From assembly GCA_000697335.1 (NCBI GenBank), contig JNEM01009740.1, forward strand, positions 1 to 19,484: a DNA stretch of 19,484 bases, read 5' to 3'. Source of the DNA: Conidiobolus incongruus B7586. Its lineage: Eukaryota > Entomophthoromycota > Entomophthoromycetes > Entomophthorales > Conidiobolaceae. The translations under genes were made by a program, and so were the position numbers. Of this stretch, positions 1-9,937 are shown piece by piece; the stretch's first letter is position 1; each line of letters opens with the position of its first letter. The notes below the pieces were generated by a model. The model searched no databases. It was not told the origin of the DNA and was given only the letters and a program-made list of their open reading frames with translations.

Positions 1-1793
1 ATAGCTAAAGTTAATCAAAATACTAACAAATATATTTATAAAATATTTAGTTAAAATAAACAATAGGGTAATAGTTAAAGATAAATAATTATAAAATGAA
101 TTAATTACTAGAATATTTTTAGTTTTTAATAGTTTAATAAGTTAAATTACTCTAATATATATAATTTCATATAAGGAATTATTAGTCTATTAAAACTTTT
201 ATGGATTAGTTTAAAATCTGTTAATTAATTATGAAAGAAGTAATTTTAAGATTATATTAATATTATTCAAGTTTAATTTATAATTAATAGATTAAAATTA
301 TTTAAGATTAAATTAATATTTATTTTTTAAAGGACATTTACTAACTTTATAGTTAACTTAAGTTCTTTAATAATAATAACAACTTTTATTTATTTTTAAA
401 TAAACTTTAACTTCTTTATTAAGTGTTTTTTCATAAAACTTTAGAGTAAAAACAACTATCATTTGAAATTTAATTAAATTAAAATAAATTTTAAAAAATT
501 AATTCTTAAGATATAAAAATTTAATTATAGAGTAAAAGATATCATTAATCACAATTATTATATCACAAATATTAGAAAAAAAATATTATTAAAATATTCC
601 CTATTAACTAACTAAAGTTTTAATTAAAGATTAAGGTATTGTAATAATTTATTGATTTATTCCTTTTTAGTGATATTTAATATATTTAAAAATATTTCAT
701 TAAATTTCTTAATTAATTATCTTATAGATATTTTTTATTTAAGTTAAGAAAACTTTTCTCTTGTTAATTAAACTTAATCTTCTAAATAATATCTTTTTTT
801 TAATATTTTTTCTAATTATTTAAAAGTTAGTATTTTTGTAGAAAATTACCCATATAAAGATTTTTTAGGATTTAGCTTATAATAAGTTAACTAAGAAATA
901 TAAATAGATTTTTCTTAAAAAAAGTGCTTAATTTAGGATATTATTTAAATTATTATTAAAAATTAAATCAAGGTAATTTTTTATATTTTTAAGATAGTTT
1001 TTAAGCTTATAAAGATTTTTAAAACTATTATAAATAATTAATATATTTTTTAAAATATTAAAAAGATAATTTAATATGTTAATAATAATAAAATAACTAG
1101 TTTATTAGATTTAAGCTTTTTAAGTTATGTTTTTCTTAACCAGAAGTTATTTAATATAAGTTTTTATAAGGTAATAAACTTTTAAAAATTAAAGTCTTAG
1201 ACTCATATAATAATTAAACTATTATCATTATTAAAATAATATAATAGTATCTTTTCTTAGTAGTATTATAATATATAAGGTTAAATTTAAATAAAATAAA
1301 TTATCAATAAAATTTATAATAATAATAAATAGATTTAATATAAATAATTAATAGTTTTTTAGTAGATTTTTAATAATTTTATTATTACTACTATATAAAT
1401 ATAATAATAAAAGATTACTAATATAATATAAAGGAAAATTTAATATAAAGGTAGTATAGTATAAAATATTGCAATATAATATAGGATATAATGTGAATAT
1501 ATAAATAAAGTTTAATAAAACTTTAAATTAGGATAAGTCACTGATATATTAAAATTTATAATAGATAGTGCTAATATACCATATTATTAATATATTATAG
1601 TTTCAATTTTAGAAATAATGTTAAAGATAAAAAATAATAAAAATTAAGAGGGAAAAAAACCATATTTATTAGATAATTTAATACTATTTATACAATGAAT
1701 TTTACTATATAAATATAAATCAATTATATTATTTATAATTAGTTGAATTATAAAGAAATATATATAAGAATTTAGAGAACTAGTTTTTTAACA
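1..1793 (-). mobile_element. Ty3-type LTR retrotransposon copy A (5' part, cut by window start)
   Basis: This minus-strand copy belongs to the same family as the element at 13355-19068. Read as reverse complement, it follows that element collinearly from the LTR start through the leader and gag region to about the protease region, where the window begins. Similarity is visible along the whole length, for example around 10-130, 1140-1260 and 1290-1390. Only the first third or so of the element is inside the window. It is an old, broken copy with many interruptions and is more AT-rich than copy B. The base immediately outside the LTR is 1794; the other end and any target duplication lie outside the window. 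I am confident of the family match because order, spacing and orientation all agree. Confidence 0.88.
1394..1793 (-). repeat. 5' LTR of retrotransposon copy A
   Basis: About 400 bp matches the two 401-bp LTRs of copy B in reverse complement. The outer end reads TGTT on the minus strand at 1793, the canonical LTR start. The inner edge near 1394 is placed by alignment and may be off by a few bases. A TATAAATA motif (minus strand, 1685-1692) sits 101 bp from the LTR start, exactly as in both copy B LTRs. Differences from copy B are mostly C/T and G/A exchanges. Confidence 0.85.
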
Positions 1794-2145
1794 ATTTGAA
1801 TATATAGTTTAAAAAAGATTATAAAAACAAATTACTTTTATAATTATTTTTATAGAATAAATATTTTATATAAAATTAAGAATATTTTGTAAAATTACAC
1901 CTATGTTTTATAAAGATTAAATAGAAATCTTTTGATAATATTTAAAAAATATTAACATTAATTATATTTATAGAGAATATTAGATATTAATATATTATTA
2001 ATTAATTTTAAAAATAATAATAGAACTTTATATTAAATTGATTAAAATTTTTAATATATTTATAAATAATACTTGATTTCATTTAATTATTTTTAATTAT
2101 AAGCCTTTTAAATATTAAAATTCATTAATATTACTTTATATTTTT
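1794..2145. other. AT-rich spacer without a gene
   Basis: This spacer lies between the outer end of LTR copy A and the terminal repeat of mariner 1. It is almost pure A/T with stops in all frames. I see no similarity to the other repeats in the window and no RNA gene. Confidence 0.5.
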
Positions 2146-2167
2146 AATAATGGGAATTCTTTGTAAT
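2146..2167 (+). repeat. left terminal inverted repeat of mariner 1
   Basis: It starts AATAATGGGAATT and pairs with the complement of 3400-3421 (AATAATGGGAAATT). The first 10 or so bases match perfectly; beyond that the match is patchy. This is the 3' end relative to the transposase. Confidence 0.6.
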
Positions 2168-2218
2168 AAAAAATAAATAAATATTTTAATATATAATATA
2201 TAAAAATAAATATATAAT

Positions 2219-3250
2219 ATAAATTTAATAGTTTCTTTAAGTATTAATAACTTTTTAATATATTTTTAATCAAGATCTAATATTAAAAAAATATTTCTTT
2301 TTATTAAAAACTAAATTTTGATATTTTACAAACTAATTAAATTTTCCTATAGAAATTTTCTTTCCTATAAGTTGGTTTTTTAATTGCCTAAAACAATTAT
2401 AATTATATAGGTTATAATCTAAAGAGTATACTAGATATGGTAGTTTTTTCCAGTTATTTTTAATTAGAAAGTTTTTTAAAACTTTAGATTTATATATTTT
2501 ATATTTATCATATAAAATAATATGTTTTCTTAAATTATATTGAGAATATTAATTAAGAATACTTTTTTTTAAAAAAGCATTATTAAGTTTATTATTAAAT
2601 AGCTTTCCTTCAAAAACTAAATAAAAATAACATATACCATTATAATCTTTTATAATGATTAACATTTATTTATTAATAAAATATTTATTTAAAAAGATTT
2701 GTGGAAAAGGTTGATTTGACTTAATCTATCATCTTGATTTATATTTTAATAAAGGATTATATATAATGATATAAGATTCATCAATTATAATTATTTATCA
2801 TAAAAGTTTAAGTTTCTAGTAATATTTTAGTAAGTTTTGTTTAATAATAACTACTTTAAATTTTTTTAAGCTTTAGTTAAATTTTAAGATATTTATTTTA
2901 CATATTTATTTATTAAATTGATTTTAAACTTTAATATATATAGAATACTTATAAAACTAATATAAATATATTTATATAATCCTCTAGCTAATATAAAAAG
3001 ATACTTTTCAATATATTTTTTCATTTTATTAATAATTAAAAAAATAACAATTAAAGTTGGTCTTTTAAATTTTAGCAAGTTTTGGATAATTTCTTTCTTA
3101 GTATTAAAATGATTTACCTAGCAATAAATTATTGATTTAGATAATGTTTTATTATCAAAAGTTGTATATCAATTTTAAATAAATTTAGAGATCTTATAAT
3201 TTAATTTTATTATTAATTAAATAAAAAACTTTTGATAATTATTATTTAGT
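2219..3250 (-). pseudogene. decayed mariner transposase (DD34D)
   Basis: The cut-and-paste transposase is recognisable by family motifs. The N-terminal part (3150-2893) has a tract ending in RPT at 3055-3047 that fits the end of the first helix-turn-helix region and linker, followed by the second helix-turn-helix. In the catalytic core, the first Asp is in IIIIDES (Asp at 2780-2782) and the second in ILYDKYK (2507-2509). The third position (2402-2404) follows a degraded form of the YSPDLAPSD motif and now reads Asn. The spacing between second and third positions is 34 residues, and 91 codons separate the first two, all in one frame, as expected for mariner. A tryptophan position 18 residues after the first Asp reads TAG (2726-2728), with TGA next to it; another tryptophan position reads TAG at 3118-3120. 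The N-terminal ORF (2893-3078) is in a different frame from the core, so at least one frameshift exists. Start and end are estimated from the family's usual length of about 345 residues. Confidence 0.85.
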
Positions 3251-3399
3251 TTAAATATAATTAAATTAAACAACCAATTATAAAAAGTTAATTTTTTAAT
3301 AAAAAAATCAATATATATATATTAAAAATATATAATTTCATATTAACTTTATATATATTTATTTATTTCAAACTAATAATATATTTGAAAAATCAGAAA

Positions 3400-3421
3400 T
3401 TAAAAAATTTCCCATTATTTT
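3400..3421 (-). repeat. right terminal inverted repeat of mariner 1
   Basis: On the minus strand it begins AATAATGGGAAATTT and leads into a conserved stretch, AATTTCTGATTTTTCAA, also found at the start of mariner 2 (12999-13015). The shared stretch confirms that this is a real element end and not a chance AT-rich match. Confidence 0.65.
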
Positions 3422-4750
3422 AAATTCAAGGTAATATTTTAAATATAAAAAATCTATTATTATTAATGATTTATAGATATTTAATATATAGAATCCAATC
3501 TTATTATTATTTATTGAAATAACTTACTTAATACTCAATTAAACAAAGCCTAACTATTAATATATATATTATTATTACTAGTTCAAACCTTAATAACTAA
3601 TGATTGAATTATTATACTTTCCTAAACTAATAAATGAATTGCTTTTTTGCTTGCGACTATTGTTATTAAATTATAAATATAGTTTAAATTTGAATCAAAT
3701 ATTAATATAACATTTTATTTTTTTAAAGCTAAAACAAAATTCTAAAATTATATAAGATAAAAAAATATAATTAAAATATGATATAGATTGAAAATTCAAC
3801 ATTTATAAAGAGATTAATTTTGAATAAAAAAATTATTATTAGACCTAAAGATAAATAAAAACTATATTTTCAAAATATAACTGTAATTTATAGGATTCAC
3901 TAAAAAGATATGCTTTTAAAGTTAAAAGTATTTATTTTTATTAGGAGCTATTAGGGATAAAGGGATAATAATATATTTAAGAATAGGAAAAGGATTATAA
4001 AAGATAAGTTAAGATATTCAATAAGGTTAGTAATTTAAGTATTTACTAAAGTATTTATTGTTAAATTTTCTTATATATATAATATTAATTTTGATTTTAA
4101 TTATATATTAATTTGGATTTTTTATTTTATTTTGTTATCAAAATCTGATTTATAAAAGAGGTTATTATTTAAATACCCATAGTTACATTCCTACCCAGAT
4201 ATTTTATATATCTTTATTTTTATATTAATTCAATTTTTTTACTAATTTTATTTTCTTTCAAATTTATTAATTTTTATCTTAATCCAAAGAGAGAACAATT
4301 ATATTTTTTTTATTTCAAAAAAACTAAATTAAAGTATATATAATTTATTTATAATGAAATATTATAGAAATTCTATTCCAGCCTTGAATATCATTAATAT
4401 TTAATTTTAATATAATTATCCTAGTTTCCAATATTAGGTTAATATATTAGCTTTTAAATTAATAAATTGATTCCATTGTTTTTTTCAAATTTTATAGCTA
4501 CTTTTTGATCAATATTGATTATAATTATTTTCTAAAATTTGATAATATTTCTATTGATATTTTATTATCAAACAATACAAATTGCTATTAGTTTTTAAAT
4601 TTAAATTCGCTATAAAACTAATATTATTTTATATAATTTATTATATCATTTTATAATTATGACTTCTTTTGCATTATTCCTGATTTTTCTTAACTTATAT
4701 TATCACTAATGAATATTTATAAAATATTAAAATACTAAGCTTTGCTTCTT
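3422..4750. other. AT-rich intergenic stretch, composition changes inside it
   Basis: I find no gene or recognisable element. Stops are frequent in all frames. The base composition shifts gradually here: TG and CA dinucleotides, very scarce to the left, become commoner from about 3590. A small patch near 3635-3655 (TTGCTTGCGACT) is the least AT-rich part. This is the left boundary zone of the gene island. Confidence 0.5.
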
Positions 4751-6321
4751 ATATTTAAACTAATTATAAAAATAATGGCAGATAATGATTAAACATTAAA
4801 ATGCAAATAGACTTAATGAAAGTATAAAAGTAATATAATTCTGTATGTTGGTAAATATATTTATTATATATTTAAATATGTTAATTAATAATACAAAGTA
4901 TTGATAACTATGTGAAATTGATAAGGATAGTCTTAAATCTCTGGAAATAATAGTTATTTACAATTATCAAAAGAATTGTAATATTTAAGTGATAAAAAGA
5001 GGTATCATGTTTAATATCTCAATCAAGAGTATATAAATAAAATTTTATACAATTGGAATTTGTTAAAAATTTTAGCTCTAAAATCCATAATGGATTAAAT
5101 AATGATATTCAATTTATAAGGAACCTGAGAATTGGTCTTAACGAAACTAAATACTTTCTGTCAATAGAAGTGATAAAATTATCAAGTAAATTTTGATATT
5201 AAAATTATATTTTATCATCTCAAATATATTTAGCTTAGTATATAATATAATTCACTAATTTCAATTAAAATATACTAAACATATATATATCTATTAAATT
5301 TGGTATTGTATTTGAAAGTATAAAATAAAAATATATATCAAGTTGAAAGTTATCCTAAGTACATTGTGATATATGGATTCTTATTTTATATTTGTATTAT
5401 CAAGGTGATAATTAGTTAATCTACCTATTAATAAATTATTAATTATAATATTTTCAAAGTAATAAAATATTTCAAAATTCTTATATCGCAATAATATTCT
5501 AAATTCTCATAAATGTGAATCAATAATTTTTTATGATTTAATAATAAGAATATATAGATTATATATTTTCATCAAAAAGGAAAATTTGTGGAAGATATAT
5601 GGGAATAATGATATTTAGCGAAAAAGTTAAATATAAATTAATTTTTTGTTATTTAGTATAGGTTATTCTCTGTTTGTTAATATTGAAAAAGCTATAATAG
5701 TTATATCACCAGAACTGTAGTAGTCTAATGTTTTATATTATAATTTTGGTAAATAAATCTTAATTGTATTTGTGATCATAAATGAAATTATGGTGAATAT
5801 ATTTGTATACTTGAAAACATCAATTCGATTATGGATTTGAACTTTTTTCTCTACTGATAAGGTTTAACAAAATACTTCAAAATTCAGGATACAAATTTGG
5901 GTCTTGAGATCAGGTTGTTGAAAAATTAATTAATATTATTTTCTTACTTTGTTTTAATAGAACAGACTAAAAATCTTTTTGCCTTGTTATTAAAACTTTT
6001 GAAATTGTGTTGATATGCCTATATTTATAGATTATGGAATATTTTTTAAAAGTATTATCATATCAAGATATGAACTCAATATAATAAATAGGATAAATAA
6101 CGATTGAAATCTACTTTTTTTACCTCAAATATACTCAAACCGAGACTTGAATGACAAATTATATAATCTCTATAATTTTGATTGGTTTAAACTTGAAAAA
6201 TAGTTATTAAGGAAAATAATAAATAAAATTCTCACATTTTGATGTGAAAAAATATCTATTGATATAAATTAGTAATCCTCTCAAGACTTTAAATTGGTTA
6301 AATATTATAAAGTTGAATAGT
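4751..6321. other. intergenic region upstream of the first DUF4203 gene
   Basis: No open frame of note and no similarity to the paralogous genes or to the transposons is visible. TG and CA dinucleotides are common, unlike the repeat flanks. It presumably contains the promoter of the gene at 6322, but I cannot point to a convincing element. A near-palindrome, TTATCAAGGTGATAA, occurs near 5397-5411 and may be chance. Confidence 0.45.
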
Positions 6322-7080
6322 ATGAAAACCTTAATTACTTGGTTATTTTTGTGTACTTTAATTTCTTCATCGCCTATTATTTTTAAAAATCAAATAGACT
6401 TCAAATTGAACGAAGATGCTAAGCAACTGGGATCTCTTATAGCTGGAAGTATTGCTGTAATATTTGGATTCCTTTATATCTTCTTTGGCAAAAAGTTTAT
6501 TAAAGTACATTGTGCTTTAATAGGATTTGTTTCATTTTATATTTTAGCTCTTATCACTTGCAGTAAATTCCAAATATTTAAAAACATTAATTATAGTATT
6601 GCATGGCTATTTCCCAAGGGATATTGCATCTTTGGTATTATAGGTAGTATTTTATTGGTTCGTAATATGATGATACCGAAAGTGCTTATCGGATACGACT
6701 TTGGTGCAACACTCTCACATATAGTTTTCGACATGAATTTCCAAATTATTTACAAAGAATTCCCTATTTTAAATATTTGTTTTGGAATCACCACATCTAT
6801 TTTAACATATAAGTATAACGAGGTAATGACGACTATCTCTCTCGCTTTCTTTGGAGCTCGTATTTATACAATGGGACTTGATATATTGTATGGTTATTTT
6901 AATTTTAAAGGGTTTGCTTCTGTTGGAGAATCCTATGAGCACGAAACCGGAAATATTTTAAAGTTAATTTGCATTTTGGCTTTCAGTATTATTGGTATCT
7001 TCTTCCAGTTATATTTATCTTCAGATCAAGATGATACCTCAGTTAAAACTAATGAAAAAACAGGTGATGAAAAAGAATAA
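6322..7080 (+). CDS. TM7S3/TM198-like (DUF4203) multi-pass membrane protein, gene 1
   Basis: This single-exon gene encodes 252 residues. The ATG at 6322 is chosen because the protein then starts MKTLITWLFLCTLISSSP, matching the paralog at 9938 (MKALATLLFLCALISAAP); a TTG nine bases upstream is not needed. Residues 1-18 look like a cleavable signal peptide. About seven hydrophobic segments follow, roughly at 38-56, 62-81, 100-118, 121-136, 149-163, 168-190 and 212-233, with a short polar C-terminal tail (TNEKTGDEKE). The order of segments and the pattern FGF..IFFGKKFIKV.CALIGF match the TM7S3/TM198-like domain known from vertebrate TMEM198, whose biochemical role outside vertebrates is unknown. 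The protein should sit in the plasma membrane or an endomembrane. It is the more divergent of the three tandem copies. All six glutamines are CAA or CAG, supporting the standard code and the TAA stop. Confidence 0.87.
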   Translation: MKTLITWLFLCTLISSSPIIFKNQIDFKLNEDAKQLGSLIAGSIAVIFGFLYIFFGKKFIKVHCALIGFVSFYILALITCSKFQIFKNINYSIAWLFPKGYCIFGIIGSILLVRNMMIPKVLIGYDFGATLSHIVFDMNFQIIYKEFPILNICFGITTSILTYKYNEVMTTISLAFFGARIYTMGLDILYGYFNFKGFASVGESYEHETGNILKLICILAFSIIGIFFQLYLSSDQDDTSVKTNEKTGDEKE

Positions 7081-8667
7081 ATTAACTTTAATATTATTTA
7101 TTCTATTTAATAAATTTTAATTTTCTAAATAATGTAAATACTGAGAGATTATGTGGAGGCTAGTAATATGATTATAATAACTAAAATAACATAATATTGA
7201 TTTTAGATTTGATGCGTATAATAATTCAATTCTAAAATAATGTCTCTAATCCAAGCTTATCTTAGTAATTTAATTTTAGAATTCAATTTGAAATATTGTA
7301 ATATAAAAATTGCAAGTTATATCATCAAATATTGCATAAAATACATCTTGATAAGGAAATATTGGAGTTTTTATTTTGAACAATATCATTTTAATTAATT
7401 TATTAAAATCCAAATTATTAAAATAATAATTCTTTTTACACTTTATTGCTTAAATATTTTATATATTATTATCATAAATTATTAAATTGTGAGTTAAATT
7501 CTCCTTAATTAAAATAATTATTATGAATAATATTTAAAATTTATGAAAGATTTTATATTATTTATTGCAGAAAAAATATATATGAACTTATAACCTAATA
7601 AACCCACTTATATTAGATGTCATTAGTAATATTTTAAAATTCTGAAATTTATTTTAGCTAAAATATAATGAAAAATAGTATTTGGTATAATAAACAAAAA
7701 TCATATATTATATAACTAATTTGGGTATATTAATAAAAAATACCATCAAATAATAATATATAATAAAGGTCATTATTTAATTTTTTTTCTTTATATCATA
7801 GAATAGTATCTTTGAATATATTTCCATATATTTAAAATTTTTCTTCATTTAATAATTTAATTTTCAGATTCCATTAGTTAGATGATAATTATTATTATAT
7901 TTATTAATTATCAAAAAGGGTTTTACTATTAAGCAAAGCTTTATAACAAAAACAGATATACAATGATACTTTGTAATATTTTGAAATAAGAGTTGAGCAT
8001 GTTTCAACACAAAATTCTTATTATATATCGATAATTGCTCAGATCTAACTAATTTAAACTTCAAATATTTGATATCAAAATAAAAGCTGATAGTTTTGAA
8101 TATTAAGTTAGAACAATTATTATTAATTTTAAGGGTAAATTCTATATAAGTCAGATTAAAATAATTTCTAATAAATAACAAATGCAGATGTTGAATATAA
8201 AACATCAATAATCAAATAAATCGCATCAAATACATTTTTTTGACTTAAAATTGATTGACCTTTGTTGAAACATGGTATAACTGAATGCTCAAATTCAATG
8301 TTAGTTTAGATAAAATGAAGACAAATATTATATATAAATATAATATTCAAAAAGAATTATAAAAACTTTAATTAGTTTAAGATAATAAAATTTTCGAATT
8401 GATAAAATATTATATTTAATCAAATCAATCAAGTAATAATATTTTAGTAGTATTACTTTAATATTTCAGCTGATATAAAATAAGATGAAAAAAAATCCTA
8501 TATTAAAAATATTGGTTGATTTCTTTGAAAAAAAGAATTATATTTGGAGAAATATGAAGCAATCAGTTAAACTGGTTGAAAATAGAAAACAATAATGCTT
8601 GTACTGTTCTTGAATAGGTTTTCAAGGCTGAAATCTCAAATCTCTAGTTTTATAAATCAATTGAAGA
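7081..8667. other. intergenic region between gene 1 and the pseudogene
   Basis: I see no gene, no transposon similarity and no further paralog remnant in about 1.6 kb. The minus-strand open stretch at 7864-8208 has no recognisable domain and low-complexity AT-driven composition. The composition is that of the gene island, not of the repeat flanks. Confidence 0.45.
7109..7114 (+). promoter_or_regulatory. possible polyadenylation signal of gene 1
   Basis: AATAAA lies 29 bases after the stop codon. The hexamer is easily met by chance in such AT-rich DNA, but the paralog at 9938 has one at a similar distance (10717-10722). Confidence 0.3.
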
Positions 8668-9410
8668 ACAAAAGCTCTAGTCTTTTTGCTATCCCTGTGT
8701 ACTTTAATTTCTGTAACTCTTGTTTCTGCTTTAACGATGTGAACTTCAAATAGATTCAAGATGTTACGAGATTGGGCTTCCAAATTGTTGGTATTTTGAC
8801 TATGATTTTTGGATCAGTATTTATTTTCTTTGGCTTCAAGTTTATTAGAGTGATTCGTTCCTTTCAAGGGTTTTGATTATTTTTTCACTGTATCTTTACT
8901 TGTATTTTAATGGATTGGATAAGATCAGGAATAGGCTTAAGGTTATTTCAAAGGCATTTCGCATGATGTTACTCCCCTTTGGCATTTCAGGTGGTTATTT
9001 ATCTGTTCGTTATTTGATGATAGGAAAGTTATCTATTGATTTTAGTCTTGGCATAAACCTTTAATCCCTAAATTCCACTATTATTTTTCAATATCCTTAT
9101 TACCAGTTTTTCTTGAATTAAATTTCCGCTTTGTAATTGTCTCATCATTTTTGATTTATTAACACACTGGCTCAATGAATATTATATCTTTTGTTTTCCT
9201 TGGATCTCATTTTTACTCCACAAGGCTTGATATGCTGATTAAATCTGAATATGCTAATTTGTTTCACTTCCTGGATGACAGAGTATATTGGGAATTGAAT
9301 TTATTTTAATAGTGGTTTCCGTTTTTACTCTCAGTATTTTAGGTATCTTCTTCCAGGTACACTTTTACATAAGAAAATACCCCAGTTGAAACGGATAAAA
9401 AATTGTTGAT
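8668..9410 (+). pseudogene. broken TM7S3/TM198-like (DUF4203) paralog
   Basis: This host-gene copy aligns end to end with the intact gene at 9938-10687 but is not open. The start position near 8668 reads ACA in place of ATG. The signal-peptide region (KALVFLLSLCTLIS) is followed by a frameshift before 8736. There is an in-frame TAG soon after, then a well-kept stretch (RLGFQIVGILTMIFGSVFIF) that ends in TGA near 8873. A second frame then carries LLPFGISGGYLSVRYLMIGK (within 8873-9064), and another carries MNIISFVFLGSHFY and LDMLIKSEYA (about 9175-9260). The C-terminal tail still resembles TPVETNEK. Several segments of gene 3 between these blocks are missing or scrambled. It is closer to gene 3 than to gene 1, so it probably arose from a recent tandem duplication. 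Its decay is by indels and scattered substitutions, unlike the transition-dominated decay of the transposons in the flanks. An unusual spliced gene is a weaker alternative, because the breaks do not fall at intron-like borders. Confidence 0.85.
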
Positions 9411-9937
9411 CTTTTCTATTGGCCCAACTTTGATATTTTCAATTATCTTATATAATAAAAATTCAATCCTTCAAAATTAAAAAAATCAACTTATTAATGA
9501 GATTTTACATTTGTAATATAAATTAATAAATTACTCCTATTTTTTTTGTCATCAAATGAAATATTTATTGTCCATTAAATTAATACCAATAATTTGTTTA
9601 ACCTTTTTAATTTTTTACACAATTATTAATTATTTTTCAGGTTTTGATACCATAATTTATTATATGATAAATCATTTTAATTCCTGGCATTAGAGTAGAA
9701 AATAATAACATTAGATAATTTACCTCATATACTCCCAGCTAATATTATTTAACATCACCCATTATTAATTATATATTATTCATCACTCTCATTGGTTTGA
9801 ATAATTACTCTATGGAGAATTTAAAATTTGTAAAAGATGTGGGAAAAAGATAATCAAGTGTATAAATACTCAACTTAGGAGCCACTTTTTGTGTTTGTGG
9901 TATTTCAAAGCACATTATTTATATATTATTTCGCAAC
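9411..9937. other. intergenic region upstream of gene 3
   Basis: About 530 bp without a gene. It contains the likely promoter of the gene at 9938, including the TATA-like box at 9861-9868. No repeat is recognised. Confidence 0.45.
9861..9868 (+). promoter_or_regulatory. TATA-like box upstream of gene 3
   Basis: TATAAATA lies 77 bases before the ATG, in one of the less AT-rich parts of the intergenic region. The position suits a core promoter with a short leader. No equally placed match was seen before gene 1, so confidence is limited. Confidence 0.4.

Larger units (their letters stand above)
2146..3421 (-). mobile_element. mariner (Tc1/mariner, DD34D) DNA transposon, copy 1
   Basis: This is a nearly full-length mariner of about 1.28 kb, the usual size for the family. 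It is bounded by short imperfect inverted repeats (AATAATGGGAA at the left; its complement with small changes at the right) and carries one decayed transposase on the minus strand. A homologous copy on the plus strand begins near 12978. The ends are set from the inverted repeats and from the homology with copy 2, so they are accurate to a few bases only. A TA target duplication cannot be told apart from the AT-rich surroundings. The element is non-autonomous now. Confidence 0.85.

Noticed and set aside
2893-3078. Stand-alone small protein on the minus strand
   Set aside because: It lies inside mariner 1 and aligns with the helix-turn-helix region of the transposase, so it is a fragment of that gene.
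3575-3600. A tRNA T-loop-like TAGTTCAAACCT
   Set aside because: No acceptor stem, D-arm or anticodon arm can be drawn around it.
5397-5411. Near-palindrome TTATCAAGGTGATAA as an operator
   Set aside because: It is single, far from any start codon, and short symmetric A/T-rich words are common here.
6313-6321. Upstream TTG as start of gene 1
   Set aside because: The paralog starts at the position equivalent to the ATG at 6322, and a TTG start would only add three residues before the signal peptide.
7864-8208. Minus-strand open stretch of 114 codons
   Set aside because: No recognisable domain, a composition driven by A/T-rich codons, no paralog in the window, and it lies in an intergenic region of ordinary composition. 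It could be a chance open frame.
8668-9410. The middle DUF4203 copy as a spliced gene
   Set aside because: Breaks do not coincide with paired GT and AG borders that restore the alignment, and both neighbouring paralogs have no introns.
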